From positions 62,001-126,000 of the forward strand of contig DACV01000009.1 of the NCBI GenBank assembly GCA_002494885.1: a DNA stretch of 64,000 bases, written 5' to 3'. Position 1 is the stretch's first letter, and the number at the start of each line of letters is the position of its first letter. Of the stretch, positions 26,534-35,598 are shown piece by piece. The position numbers and the translations under genes are program-made. This stretch comes from Methanobacterium sp. UBA44 (GTDB lineage: Archaea > Methanobacteriota > Methanobacteria > Methanobacteriales > Methanobacteriaceae). Under the pieces are notes generated by a model. The model had not been told where the DNA came from, did no database searches, and worked only from the letters and a program-made list of their open reading frames with translations.

Positions 26534-27082
26534 TTATATTAATTTGAAACTGTTGATTACAGTATCGAAGTTTTCCTGCTCTTTATTATATTCTGAAACT
26601 GGGGCGCTGAAGAGAATTACATAGATCACTCTGTTTTTCTGCATCCATATTGCTCGCTCATGTTTCTGTGTTTTGCCTGAATTTATGTAATAACTATTTT
26701 CAAGAACATTAACACCGTTAATAAGTATGGTTCCCTCAGATATTGGTTTATATCCAAGATTTTGGGCTGCAAATCCAGTATATGTGGAATTATAATAATT
26801 CTGTAATGGAATTTCGGGTTGTTTGATTATTTTCTGAATTACAACGTTTACCTGAACGTTCCCATTAGCATCAGCAGAATCAGGGTCTCCAATAGCCACT
26901 GTACTGTTTATGACCCTACTCTGGATCTGAATCCAGTCATTAGGATAGTTAAAGGTAAATTCATCCCCATTATAAGTCTGGGTATTGTTTGTATTGTTAG
27001 ATGTTTGATTCCCCCCATCTGTACAGCCAGATATAAAAACTATTCCAGATAGGAGAGCGAGTAAAAGCAAGTATTTTTTCAA
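26534..27082 (-). CDS. PsbP-like lipoprotein, copy 3
   Basis: About 182 residues. The frame is open to 27178, but the upstream part is an unlikely hydrophobic extension. A TTG at 27082-27080 preceded by gaggttgat gives (M)KKYLLLLALL and a lipobox FISGC at about residue 20, matching copy 2. The domain runs from FNYPNDW to DTVINSFKLI. Three paralogues in a row suggest local duplication followed by clear divergence. Function unknown. Confidence 0.72.
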   Translation of the reverse strand: MKKYLLLLALLSGIVFISGCTDGGNQTSNNTNNTQTYNGDEFTFNYPNDWIQIQSRVINSTVAIGDPDSADANGNVQVNVVIQKIIKQPEIPLQNYYNSTYTGFAAQNLGYKPISEGTILINGVNVLENSYYINSGKTQKHERAIWMQKNRVIYVILFSAPVSEYNKEQENFDTVINSFKLI

Positions 27083-27269
27083 TATATCAACCTCTTTATC
27101 TATTATCATCTGTAAAATCAATATATAGTTTTCTATTTTATTTATTAGAGGGATAGGGATAAAAATCAAAAATATCATCGCATTTCAGTTATTTTTAAAA
27201 AAAAATAGATTATTAGTCAGCTAAGATATAAATAAAAAATAAATATCCTATTTCATCCGATTAATCTGA

Positions 27270-27935
27270 TCAATAGGTGTTTGAATTATATTTTGAGAAA
27301 TTTTTGGTTGTTCCCGGCTCCCCAGCGGCGTTTAGTGTATCATTATCATTTACTGGGGGTTTTGTCGGTGTTGTGTTAATTGGTTTAGGTTTAGGCTTTG
27401 GTACTGTGGTATTCTTCACAATTTTAGTGGTGTTTCTGGTTGTATTGGTCATATTAGTAGTATTTGTAGTATTTGTGGTGTTGTTAAGTACAAAAGGTGG
27501 GAAAGCACTGTCATTTGTGAATAAATTGGCATTTACAGCATCACTCGGCAGATCAATATTAAATGCACCGAATGCAATGCCTACAAGGAACGCTGCAGCT
27601 AAAAGGGCAATTCCAATCATTTTATTCTGGGACATTCGGCCCTGCTCTTTTGGCTTTTCCAGCTTTTTCTCTTTAAGACCCGGAGATGTGATGTATTTTT
27701 TAAATAATTCTTCATTCTCTTCTTCAGCATCTTCTTCATCTAGAAATACTTCAGCAGTTTCTTTACCTTGTAACCTTCTCACTCTATCTGCAACAACAAA
27801 TGTTTCAAGTTGCTCTTCAAGCTGCCTTTTTTGCACCTCATAATGCCTTTTGGGAATATTACCTTTATTAAATTCACTTTCAAGCTCTTTTAAGCTTTTT
27901 AAAACTTTTTCCTTTTCAAGAGTTATCTTAATCAT
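27270..27935 (-). CDS. Single-pass membrane protein with cytoplasmic coiled coil and Thr/Asn-rich exterior
   Basis: About 221 residues. The first 105 are charged and helical (KVLKSLKELESEFNKGNIPKR), then one membrane segment (about 107-126), then an exterior of NTT repeats, a Pro/Lys stretch and NDNDTLN. The NTT repeats are potential N-glycosylation sites in archaea. The frame overlaps the end of pheA; the ATG at 27935 sits directly on a gaggagg, and a TTG 9 bases further upstream is possible. Translation is probably coupled to pheA. I do not recognise a family. Confidence 0.65.
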   Translation of the reverse strand: MIKITLEKEKVLKSLKELESEFNKGNIPKRHYEVQKRQLEEQLETFVVADRVRRLQGKETAEVFLDEEDAEEENEELFKKYITSPGLKEKKLEKPKEQGRMSQNKMIGIALLAAAFLVGIAFGAFNIDLPSDAVNANLFTNDSAFPPFVLNNTTNTTNTTNMTNTTRNTTKIVKNTTVPKPKPKPINTTPTKPPVNDNDTLNAAGEPGTTKNFSKYNSNTY

Positions 27936-28761
27936 CCTCCTCAATAGGATATGATCCGAGGATCCTCACATATGATATCTTGTTTTTGATGGTATTTAAA
28001 ACATACTTTATCTTTTTATCCTCTCTGTGGCCCTGAAAATCGATAAAAAAAATGTAGTTTCCAAGCTTTTTTTTGGATGGCCGTGATTCAATTTTAGTTA
28101 AATTGATATCTCTTCTGGCAAACTCTCCCAAAACTTCATAAAGTCCGCCCGGCTTATCCTCCATCAGTGAAAAAATGGCAGAGGTTTTGTCATTGCCTGT
28201 TGGAACATGATCACGTCTGGCCAGTACAACAAACCTCGTTGTATTATCATCGTAGTCCTGAATATTTGATTCTGCAATCTTTAATCTATATATTTCTGCG
28301 GCTCGCTTGGTTCCAATTGCAGCAGCATTTTTTTTGCCTAAAGCCATTTTTGCGGCTTCAGAAGTACTTGGAGTTGCTACAGGTTTTGCACCGAGTTTTT
28401 CAATAAATTTACGGCATTGGGAAAGCGCTTGAGCATGAGAATATACGGTGTCAATGTCTTCTATTGAAGCATCTTTATTTAAAAGAAGTTTATGACTTAC
28501 CGGTAAAATTATCTCATTTCTTATCTTTAAATCATATTCGTGGGCAAGAAGGTCAAGTGTTACTCCAACAGGCCCTTCAATTGAGTTTTCAATTGGGACA
28601 ACACCAATGTCTATGTTATTATTTTTAACAGCATCAAGAACTTCCATTATAGAACTAAATGGTACTAATTTTCCTTCAATTTTAGAAGCAGCTTCTTCTG
28701 CATAGGTTCCTGACGGTCCAAGAAATCCTATCCTGCATATTTTTGACTTATCCTCTGACAT
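27928..28761 (-). CDS. pheA: Prephenate dehydratase
   Basis: A 277-residue enzyme making phenylpyruvate from prephenate in phenylalanine synthesis. The PDT domain (8-185) includes GFLGPSGTYAEEAAS, the SIEGPVG loop and DNTTRFVVLARR. The C-terminal ACT domain (about 195-275) has GGLYEVLGEFARRDINLTKIESRP, the phenylalanine-binding ESRP motif, so feedback control is expected. No chorismate mutase fusion. Overlaps the next gene downstream by a few bases. Confidence 0.95.
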   Translation of the reverse strand: MSEDKSKICRIGFLGPSGTYAEEAASKIEGKLVPFSSIMEVLDAVKNNNIDIGVVPIENSIEGPVGVTLDLLAHEYDLKIRNEIILPVSHKLLLNKDASIEDIDTVYSHAQALSQCRKFIEKLGAKPVATPSTSEAAKMALGKKNAAAIGTKRAAEIYRLKIAESNIQDYDDNTTRFVVLARRDHVPTGNDKTSAIFSLMEDKPGGLYEVLGEFARRDINLTKIESRPSKKKLGNYIFFIDFQGHREDKKIKYVLNTIKNKISYVRILGSYPIEEDD

Positions 28762-28827
28762 TTACTTTCCTCAAATAAGAATCAGTTAAAATTAGATATC
28801 TTCTATATTTATTTAATTGTATAAAAC

Positions 28828-30042
28828 TTAGTAAAGTCCGCCATTAAGGAGATTGGTAATTTTATCGGTTGTTGATTGATGTATTCGCCTTATAATTGCT
28901 TTATTATCCTCGAATTTTTCTATTACTGCATAGACTCCAAGATTGTGCAGGTGGCGCAGGAATTCTTCTACTTCTTCTGGACTTGCCACGTCTATGGTCA
29001 TATCTTCAGTGGCTTGTTTTCCAGAGGCCACATTTTTTATTGTACTCACCATTGGAAGCAGTATTGATTCTCCAAGTCGCAGAGCTCTTTCTCGAAGTTC
29101 TTCATCATTTTCTTTCATTTCAAATGCCTGGAAGCCCTCCCGTATAACGCGGCTGAAAAAAAAGTCTTTTCCAAAATCAAATGGATAAGTGAATGCATAA
29201 CTTATTTCATAGTCATGCGCACATGATGAAGTATATTTAAGTGGTAATATTTCCATATCAGGGTCTTTTATCACTATGCCTTCTCTTTTAGCTTCGCTAA
29301 TTTCTTTAATTACTTCCTTAATCTTTTCAGGAGCTTCATTGACATTGAATGTTCCAAAAACTCTCACACCAGGTAGATTATATTTATTTAAAATTTCCTG
29401 TTTTTTATTAATTGATAATGGGTCGTTTGAGGTTTTTTTCCTGATGTCAAAAACTCTGAAACCCAGATTTCCGATTTCTTCATAGTAATGGGATACGTAT
29501 GGATTGTTAGTTCCCACCATTTCTCCACAGATCACGAGATCAGGATTATCATTAAAAAATTGAGACAAATCCAGTATTTCAACGGCTTTTTTAGTTGTAT
29601 AAGGACACATATAACCCCTTCGAGTAAGGGCCACAATTTCATCCCCAATAGATGCTATACGGACATTATATCCGTTCATTTTCTCTTCAACCACTATCTT
29701 ACCTTTAAAATGATTTTTGAGGGTTGGAAATAGCATCAATGTTCTTCTTATCTTTGGAAACCCTCTTATAACTTCAATTTTGTCTCTAAAATATATCAGG
29801 GTTCCATCTTCTATCTTGCCAATGCCTTTTTTAAATTGCAGTGCAGGATGGCCGTGGAATTCAAAGAACTTAATTATTCCTTTTTCAATGGCTTCATTAA
29901 GCTTCTCTGCTTTAACATTCAGAATATTCTGGAGCTTTTTATCCAGAAAATCTTCTATAACAACTCTTAATTCTAAATCACAGGAAGAACAGTTAAAAAA
30001 AAAGTTAGTAAGGGAATTATTTCTTCTCCAATCAATTTTCAT
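28828..30042 (-). CDS. ATP-dependent RNA ligase (Rnl3/MthRnl family) with N-terminal zinc ribbon
   Basis: 404 residues from the first ATG. The nucleotidyltransferase core has motif I EEKMNGYNVR, with Lys121 as the AMP acceptor, then EIVALTRRGYMCPYT, GEMVGTNNPY, FRVFDIR and EGIVIKD. It matches the homodimeric RNA ligase family of Methanothermobacter and Pyrococcus. CSSC at 18-21 has no partner in this frame, but reading back to the stop at 30082-30084 adds 13 residues containing CPDC. The only plausible start there is ATT at 30081, behind ggaggt. The gene likely starts at 30081 with AUU. Role in RNA end-joining; substrate unknown. Confidence 0.85.
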   Translation of the reverse strand: MKIDWRRNNSLTNFFFNCSSCDLELRVVIEDFLDKKLQNILNVKAEKLNEAIEKGIIKFFEFHGHPALQFKKGIGKIEDGTLIYFRDKIEVIRGFPKIRRTLMLFPTLKNHFKGKIVVEEKMNGYNVRIASIGDEIVALTRRGYMCPYTTKKAVEILDLSQFFNDNPDLVICGEMVGTNNPYVSHYYEEIGNLGFRVFDIRKKTSNDPLSINKKQEILNKYNLPGVRVFGTFNVNEAPEKIKEVIKEISEAKREGIVIKDPDMEILPLKYTSSCAHDYEISYAFTYPFDFGKDFFFSRVIREGFQAFEMKENDEELRERALRLGESILLPMVSTIKNVASGKQATEDMTIDVASPEEVEEFLRHLHNLGVYAVIEKFEDNKAIIRRIHQSTTDKITNLLNGGLY

Positions 30043-30081
30043 ATCCCTGCCGCAGTCCGGACATTTTATTTCGGGTAAAAT

Positions 30082-30903
30082 TCAGATGACCTCCTCCAAT
30101 TCAACAATGAACTTAATGATATCTGTTTTGGTGATTATTCCTGCTAATCCTTCATCATCAACAACAGGAACTCCGCTGAAATTCTCTTCAAGCATAAATG
30201 TGGAAAGTTCGGCTATTGTAGCAGCTTCGTTAATTGTTCTAACGTTCTGGGTCATTATATCCTCTACAATTAGATTTCTTATTCTTGCAGATTGATATTT
30301 GTCAGGAACGACTTTTCTAAATGAAATCATTGAGTTTGCTATATCTTTAGCAGTTAGAATCCCTTCAAGCTGATTTCCATCTGTAACTGGTAATCTTCCA
30401 ATTTCTTCATCGATAATCATCCTTCTGGCATGTACAAGTCTATCTTGAGGAGTTATGGTCATCAGGTTAGTTTTCATTCTTTCTTTGACAAGTGTATCAG
30501 TATAAGGGACTCCATGGCATGTTTTTATAAAATCTGTTTTTGTTATAATGCCTGTTATTTCTCCATCATCTACAACAGGCATTCCTCCAATTTTATTGTC
30601 GATCATCATTTTTGCAGCAGTTCCAATACTTGTGCTGCTTTCAACTGTTACTGGATCAGAAGTCATAACTGTTGAAATATAGAAATGGGAAGGGGCCAGA
30701 TTACCATATCTTGATGAACCAAGCCTTAAAGCAATATCTTTTTCAGTAATAATGCCTACAAGCTCTTTTTCATTGTTTCCGTTGGTGTTTATTACGGGTA
30801 ATCTTGAAATTTTCCGTTTTTTCATGATTTTTAATGCATCGTGAATATTCTGGTCTTTATCAATTACAACAACTTCTCTGCTCATTATATTTTTTATATG
30901 CAT
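30082..30903 (-). CDS. Four-CBS-domain protein 1
   Basis: 273 residues made of four CBS motifs in two Bateman modules, with the repeating pattern IMSREVVVIDKD and VDDEGLAGIITKTDIIKF. CBS pairs bind ATP, AMP, SAM or similar ligands. There is no attached enzyme or transporter domain, so it would act as a free sensor. It is the last of five CBS genes on this strand; 52 bases (30121-30172) are identical to 31441-31492 in the next gene. The RNA ligase reading frame follows at once. Confidence 0.85.
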   Translation of the reverse strand: MHIKNIMSREVVVIDKDQNIHDALKIMKKRKISRLPVINTNGNNEKELVGIITEKDIALRLGSSRYGNLAPSHFYISTVMTSDPVTVESSTSIGTAAKMMIDNKIGGMPVVDDGEITGIITKTDFIKTCHGVPYTDTLVKERMKTNLMTITPQDRLVHARRMIIDEEIGRLPVTDGNQLEGILTAKDIANSMISFRKVVPDKYQSARIRNLIVEDIMTQNVRTINEAATIAELSTFMLEENFSGVPVVDDEGLAGIITKTDIIKFIVELEEVI

Positions 30904-30963
30904 TTTTATTCCTCATTTCATGATTTAAAGAAAATATAACAAAAATTTAATCTTTTTACCTTC

Positions 30964-31806
30964 TTATTGTATTCCTTTAATTATATCAGTTTTTGTAATT
31001 ATTCCGACAAGGTTTTCATCTTCTATAACAGGCATATGGCTTATTTTTGAGTCATACATTAATTTTGCGGCTTCAACTGCATCTTTATCTGGGCTGATAC
31101 TTACAAATTCTTCGTTCATAATGTCTCCAGCAGTTAGCATTGATATTTCCCTTGCTTTTCTTTTATCCTCACCTTCAATGCCCTGTCTTACAAAATAAAC
31201 TCTTTCAACACTCACTCCAGTTTCAGGGTCATCTACCTGGGCAAAGGATATATTTGCAGGGGTTATAATGCCTGCAATTTCGTTGTCGAACATTACAACC
31301 ACTCCATCGATGTTATTTTCTTCCATGACATTAATAACATGAGTTATAGTGTGGTTTTCATTTACAGTAACTACATCGTTAGTCATGAGGTCTGAAACTT
31401 TCCAGCGATTCTGAAACTTTCCAGCATAAAATTTCATTAGATCTGTTTTGGTGATTATTCCTGCTAATCCTTCATCATCAACAACAGGAACTGAACTTAT
31501 TTTGTTTCTTAACATGTTTTCAACAGCATCTCTAAGATCTGCATCGATATCTATGGTTATCAAGCCATTGCTCATTACTCTTCTTATTGCTATAGTATCT
31601 ATTGGTCTTCTTTTCCATGCAGGACCATTTCCTCTTAATTTACGACTTAAATCTCTTTCTGTAACAATTCCAACGGGATTTTCATCCCTATCTACCACTA
31701 TAACTCTGCTAAGTCCATGTTTGAGCATGAGGTTTCTGGCATGATTAACCTGTTCATTTTCCTGAATTAAAATTACTTCATCGTTCATTACTTCGTTAAC
31801 CTTCAT
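30964..31806 (-). CDS. Four-CBS-domain protein 2
   Basis: 280 residues with four CBS domains, beginning MKVNEVMNDEVILIQENEQ and ending LVGIITKTDIIKGIQ. Contains the 52-base tract shared with the gene at 30082, encoding VPVVDDEGLAGIITKTD. The linker between the third and fourth domains (FVRQGIEGEDKRKAREISM) is unusual among the neighbours. Gap of 15 bp to the CBS gene upstream. Ligand unknown. Confidence 0.85.
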   Translation of the reverse strand: MKVNEVMNDEVILIQENEQVNHARNLMLKHGLSRVIVVDRDENPVGIVTERDLSRKLRGNGPAWKRRPIDTIAIRRVMSNGLITIDIDADLRDAVENMLRNKISSVPVVDDEGLAGIITKTDLMKFYAGKFQNRWKVSDLMTNDVVTVNENHTITHVINVMEENNIDGVVVMFDNEIAGIITPANISFAQVDDPETGVSVERVYFVRQGIEGEDKRKAREISMLTAGDIMNEEFVSISPDKDAVEAAKLMYDSKISHMPVIEDENLVGIITKTDIIKGIQ

Positions 31807-31821
31807 GATAATCGCCTCAGA

Positions 31822-32787
31822 TCATTCACTTATTGCTCTTAAAATATCGCTTTCTGTAATTATACCAAGTAATTCATTATCTCTGACTACAGGTATTCCA
31901 CCAATACCTTCTTTTTCCATTATACTGCATAAATCACCTAATTTGGTATATATGCTGGTTGTTACCACATTTTGAGTCATTATGTCGTTAAGTGTTGTAT
32001 TTAAGACTTCATCTGCATTATTTGTTATTATTTTTTCGAATGCTGCACTGTTACCAAAGAAATTAAGGATATCGGTTGCAGTAACAATGCCTACAAGTTT
32101 ATCGTTTTCAGGATGAGGTGTTTTTCGTTCCTCTCCAGTTATTGGGATTCTTCTTAGTTTGTTTCTAACCATTATTTTGCTTGCTCCTTCAACTCTTGTA
32201 CCTGGTGTGGTTTTGATGAGTGAAGTGGTCATATAGTCTTCAACTGTTTCGTCAGTTAAAACGCCTGATAAGATCAAAGCAAAATCTCTTTCTGAAATTA
32301 TTCCCACAATTTTTTCGTTAGAATCTATTATTGGAAGTGCACCGACTTTTTTGTCAATCATTTTGGTTACAGCATCTTCAATGGAGTTTTTGCTGTTTAA
32401 AACTTCTACTTTTCTTGTCATTATTTCTCGTACAGGCTCATTTATGGCTGCTAAGAAGTTACCATCATGCTTTTTCTCTATAAGTTGATATTTATCTCCT
32501 CCGCCTAAAAAGTCGAGGATATCCATAACTGTTATAATTCCGCGGAGCTTTCCGCTTCCAGGATCAGTTATAGGAAGCCTTCTAAACTTGTTTTTTACCA
32601 TTAAGTCTGCGGCTTCTTTAATAGTAGCGCTTTGAGGTATTGTAATTACTTCTTTCTTGGCAATACTCATGATATCTCCCTCATGCTCTGCCAGATGTGT
32701 TTCAAATTCGATTGGATCTCTACTTCTAGATTTCATCATCAATCTTGTTTCTCTATTTTTTCTCATCTTTTCTAGTCTAATTACCAT
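31822..32787 (-). CDS. Four-CBS-domain protein 3 with basic N-terminus
   Basis: 321 residues: an Arg/Lys-rich N-terminal region of about 45 residues (KMRKNRETRLMMKSRSRD) then four CBS domains. The first is IAKKEVITIPQSATIKEAADLM, and the last ends LLGIITESDILRAISE. The basic leader could contact nucleic acid or be partly untranslated; several Met codons allow shorter starts. Same strand and near-constant spacing as its neighbours. Confidence 0.83.
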   Translation of the reverse strand: MVIRLEKMRKNRETRLMMKSRSRDPIEFETHLAEHEGDIMSIAKKEVITIPQSATIKEAADLMVKNKFRRLPITDPGSGKLRGIITVMDILDFLGGGDKYQLIEKKHDGNFLAAINEPVREIMTRKVEVLNSKNSIEDAVTKMIDKKVGALPIIDSNEKIVGIISERDFALILSGVLTDETVEDYMTTSLIKTTPGTRVEGASKIMVRNKLRRIPITGEERKTPHPENDKLVGIVTATDILNFFGNSAAFEKIITNNADEVLNTTLNDIMTQNVVTTSIYTKLGDLCSIMEKEGIGGIPVVRDNELLGIITESDILRAISE

Positions 32788-32871
32788 TTATTTACACCTC
32801 ATAGGAGCTAAAAATAAAAAATGAGCTTAGAATTCGAAATTTATTTAAATCTGAATTATTATTTTTTAAAA

Positions 32872-33681
32872 TCAATTAATATACGCCCTTAAGATATCTT
32901 CTCTTGCCACTATTCCAACTAAATCTGCTTCTTTTGCTCTGATAGGTTCTTTTTTGATATATACTGGATGTTCAACTATTGGTAGCCTTCCTATATCATT
33001 TTCAAGCATAACCTTTGCGGCTTCATTAACTTCTTTATCAGAAGTAGCTACAATGGGTGGAGTTCTCATTATACTTTCTACTTTTGTGGATCCCTTCGCT
33101 TCATTGGATTCTTTACCAATTCGGGCATGGCCTGAAATAATGATGTCTTTTCTTGTTATCATTCCAATTAATTTTTTCTTTTTAATCACTGGAATTCCTG
33201 AAAAACCGGTGTCATCCATTTTATTCCAAACTTTAGATATTAAATCGTTGTAATTACAGGTTATAACATCTTTTGTCATAATATCTTCTATTTTTTTAGG
33301 GTTAATTCCATCATTAACAAATTTTTTAAGGATGTCTATTACGCTTAACATCCCGACAAGCTGCATATCTTCCGATGATTTGGTTACTGGGGCTTGAACC
33401 TCATCAGCATTTAATAATTTTCTTGCAGCTTCCCATATATCCATATCTTCTGTAATGCCAACTGAGATATGTGACATTATTCCGTGTGCATCTATGTTAG
33501 ATTTTGTTGCGGAAATATTTATTATATCTCCTCGTGTTATCATGCCTTCAAGACGAGTTCCATTAACTACTGGGACAGCCCTAAAGTCTCCATCTCTTAG
33601 TATTGATCTTATTTTTGTTGCAATTGTATCTACAGAAACTACTACCGGATCTGGTGTCATAATATCTATAACTTTATTCAA
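32872..33681 (-). CDS. Four-CBS-domain protein 4
   Basis: 269 residues, four CBS domains starting MNKVIDIMTPDPVVVSVDTIATK. The last domain carries an insertion VEHPVYIKKEPIRAKEADLVG before the final motif. Its start overlaps the stop of the CBS-zinc gene by 4 bases, so the two are translated together. Likely a nucleotide sensor; partner not known. Confidence 0.85.
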   Translation of the reverse strand: MNKVIDIMTPDPVVVSVDTIATKIRSILRDGDFRAVPVVNGTRLEGMITRGDIINISATKSNIDAHGIMSHISVGITEDMDIWEAARKLLNADEVQAPVTKSSEDMQLVGMLSVIDILKKFVNDGINPKKIEDIMTKDVITCNYNDLISKVWNKMDDTGFSGIPVIKKKKLIGMITRKDIIISGHARIGKESNEAKGSTKVESIMRTPPIVATSDKEVNEAAKVMLENDIGRLPIVEHPVYIKKEPIRAKEADLVGIVAREDILRAYIN

Positions 33682-34244
33682 GTAAGATCACCTTCTAACT
33701 CTTCTTTACATTCTTCGCAAACAAATTTACCGTCAATCTCATCTAAATAATCCATAAAGTTTCCGCATGTTTCACAAACTCCAGGTACTGGACTTTCATT
33801 ATTGTTATAGTCAATCTGATTTTCCATTCTTGCATTTTCAACAAGAATCTCAGTTAGTTCTGGAGAAACCGCCATTATATCTTTCGCAGTTAAAATCCCC
33901 CTTAAAATTCCATCTTTTACTACAGCAAGCCTTCTTATATTCATTTTTGACATAAACCTTGCCGCTTCGTTTAATTCTCTTCCAGGATCAATTTTTATGA
34001 GGTTTTTAGTCATTATCTCATCAACAGTTATGGTACTGGCCATAATATCTTTGGCGACTACTTTGTTTATAATGTCACTTTCGGTGATTATTCCTTCTGG
34101 TTCTCCATTACTTTTTACTATTAAACAACCCACTTCATTCTGGGCCATTATAAAAGCAGCGTCTGCAACACTGTTTTCAGGGTTTATTGTAATCACACTT
34201 GATGTCATAGCGTCATTTACTGTTACATTTGTTCCCATTTCCAT
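33678..34244 (-). CDS. Two-CBS-domain protein with C-terminal zinc ribbon
   Basis: 188 residues: two CBS domains (about 8-60 and 70-125), then a rubredoxin-like zinc site formed by CETCG and CEECKEE near 155-180 with an acidic end. CBS-zinc ribbon pairs are common in methanogens. It is first of the five CBS genes and 12 bp after queE, so it may be on the queuosine/archaeosine precursor transcript. Start is M1 or M3. Confidence 0.83.
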   Translation of the reverse strand: MEMGTNVTVNDAMTSSVITINPENSVADAAFIMAQNEVGCLIVKSNGEPEGIITESDIINKVVAKDIMASTITVDEIMTKNLIKIDPGRELNEAARFMSKMNIRRLAVVKDGILRGILTAKDIMAVSPELTEILVENARMENQIDYNNNESPVPGVCETCGNFMDYLDEIDGKFVCEECKEELEGDLT

Positions 34245-34256
34245 TATAAAAACCTC

Positions 34257-34958
34257 CTATTGTATCTTAAGAATTTTATGAACTTGAGGTATTGTCAACA
34301 CGTCCATGTATTTACCTGCACTTTCTGAAATACCAAATAGTTTTTTACCATGGCTTAACCATTGATCAAGAGGATCTGAGGGTTGTATGACTAATGATGG
34401 TCTTGAATTCTTTGGAATTTCATCATTTATCATTGAGGCTATCTGGCCAATATCTTCGGCTCTTGTAGAGGGCAATATAACTACCTTACAATATGTATTT
34501 ATTCCCCCATCTATTAATAGATTTAGTGATTCCAACTCTCTTTTAAATAATTTATCCCAATTAGAAGTTGAACAATGTTCAGGGAGCTTGAAATCCAGAG
34601 ATACATATTTAATTAGCCCGACTATTTTCTCTAATTCATGGGGTAAAGAGCCATTAGTTTCCAATAAGCAGTTAAAATCATAATTTTCAAGAAAATCTTT
34701 TATAAAATTAGCATGAAGCAGAGGTTCCCCCCCTGTAAGGGAAACAGAATGAAAATCAGGAGTTATTAAACCATTTATGGATTTATTTAGTTCTTCTTTA
34801 GAAAATAAGGATCCATATGTGCTATCTTTACTTTTAGGCGTATCACAATATTCACAATCCAGATTACATCCAGAGAATCTAACAAAGACTTGTCGTCTTC
34901 CAATTAGTTTACCTTCGCCCTGAATACTTGAAAAAATCTCATTAATGCGAGTTTTCAT
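34257..34958 (-). CDS. queE: 7-carboxy-7-deazaguanine synthase (radical SAM)
   Basis: About 233 residues. QueE makes 7-carboxy-7-deazaguanine, the second dedicated step on the way to preQ0 and archaeosine in tRNA. The N-terminus has the typical IFSSIQGEGKLIGRRQVFVRFSGCNLDCEYCDTP; the Cx3Cx2C cluster motif is near 31-38. SLTGGEPLLHA is the SAM-binding glycine motif. A frame to 34970 exists, but ggtgg just upstream of ATG 34958 supports the shorter form. The queD gene lies upstream. Confidence 0.92.
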   Translation of the reverse strand: MKTRINEIFSSIQGEGKLIGRRQVFVRFSGCNLDCEYCDTPKSKDSTYGSLFSKEELNKSINGLITPDFHSVSLTGGEPLLHANFIKDFLENYDFNCLLETNGSLPHELEKIVGLIKYVSLDFKLPEHCSTSNWDKLFKRELESLNLLIDGGINTYCKVVILPSTRAEDIGQIASMINDEIPKNSRPSLVIQPSDPLDQWLSHGKKLFGISESAGKYMDVLTIPQVHKILKIQ

Positions 34959-34989
34959 TTGTATGGCCACCGAATCTTATACGGATGCT

Positions 34990-35032
34990 CACAATCTTTG
35001 ATTGTGGCACAGTAAAAACTTTTAAGTTTTTA
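34990..35032. repeat. Two short hairpins between queE and queD
   Basis: 34990-35006 has stem cacaatc with loop ttt, and 35013-35032 has a 9-bp stem taaaaactt with a two-base loop. The second overlaps the stop codon of queD (35022-35024). Same design as the arrays at 15268 and 24135. Confidence 0.7.
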
Positions 35033-35510
35033 TAGATTTATCAAAGTAGGCGCCCTGTCCAATACCTTCATTAACACAAATCTGGACTCTTGAGATTTTA
35101 TTATATGTCTCTTCTAAATATTTAAATATTTCCTCGGTAAAGTATTCGGCCAGATCCTCTGCAGAGGTGGATTTAAGCGGTAAAAGGCAACAATCTTCTA
35201 TTGGAAGTTTATATTCTTTTTGGCCAACGGTAAATTCTATCGACTTTTCGCCTTTATCAGTAAATTTAACAACATCACTTTTACAGGGAATTAAAACTTT
35301 ATGATCAAGTTTGGAGCAGATGCTTCGCACGATATCTTTAGCTTTTTTAAAATCAACAACAAACCCGTATTTTCCACACCTTTCTCCTTCAATAACTAAA
35401 TCAACAATGTATGAATGTCCATGTATCCCTCCACATGATTCATGGAGTGGAATCATATGGGCTGATGAAAATCTCAGATTAGCGTGAATTCCATTAATTA
35501 CTATTTTCAT
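35022..35510 (-). CDS. queD: 6-carboxytetrahydropterin synthase / PTPS-family protein
   Basis: 162 residues of the 6-pyruvoyl-tetrahydropterin synthase family, making 6-carboxy-tetrahydropterin, the substrate of QueE. Zinc-binding histidines are in FSSAHMIPLH and GIHGHSYIVD. The catalytic Cys is expected in the ESCGGIHGH segment. The last codons lie inside a hairpin repeat, giving the tail SIKT, so the natural end may have been altered by the repeat. Operon with queE. Confidence 0.9.
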   Translation of the reverse strand: MKIVINGIHANLRFSSAHMIPLHESCGGIHGHSYIVDLVIEGERCGKYGFVVDFKKAKDIVRSICSKLDHKVLIPCKSDVVKFTDKGEKSIEFTVGQKEYKLPIEDCCLLPLKSTSAEDLAEYFTEEIFKYLEETYNKISRVQICVNEGIGQGAYFDKSIKT

Positions 35511-35598
35511 TTTAAAACGTTCCTAAGCCTTTATTTTTATTTATATAAGATAATATGAACTATTTTGGATTTTTAATTGTTTATCTCTAATTTGGAAA

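Noticed and set aside
27277..27843. Long plus-strand frame of 188 residues
   Set aside because: It is the antisense of the Thr/Asn-rich membrane protein gene; its Val/Phe-rich text mirrors the ACT/AAC codons of that gene.
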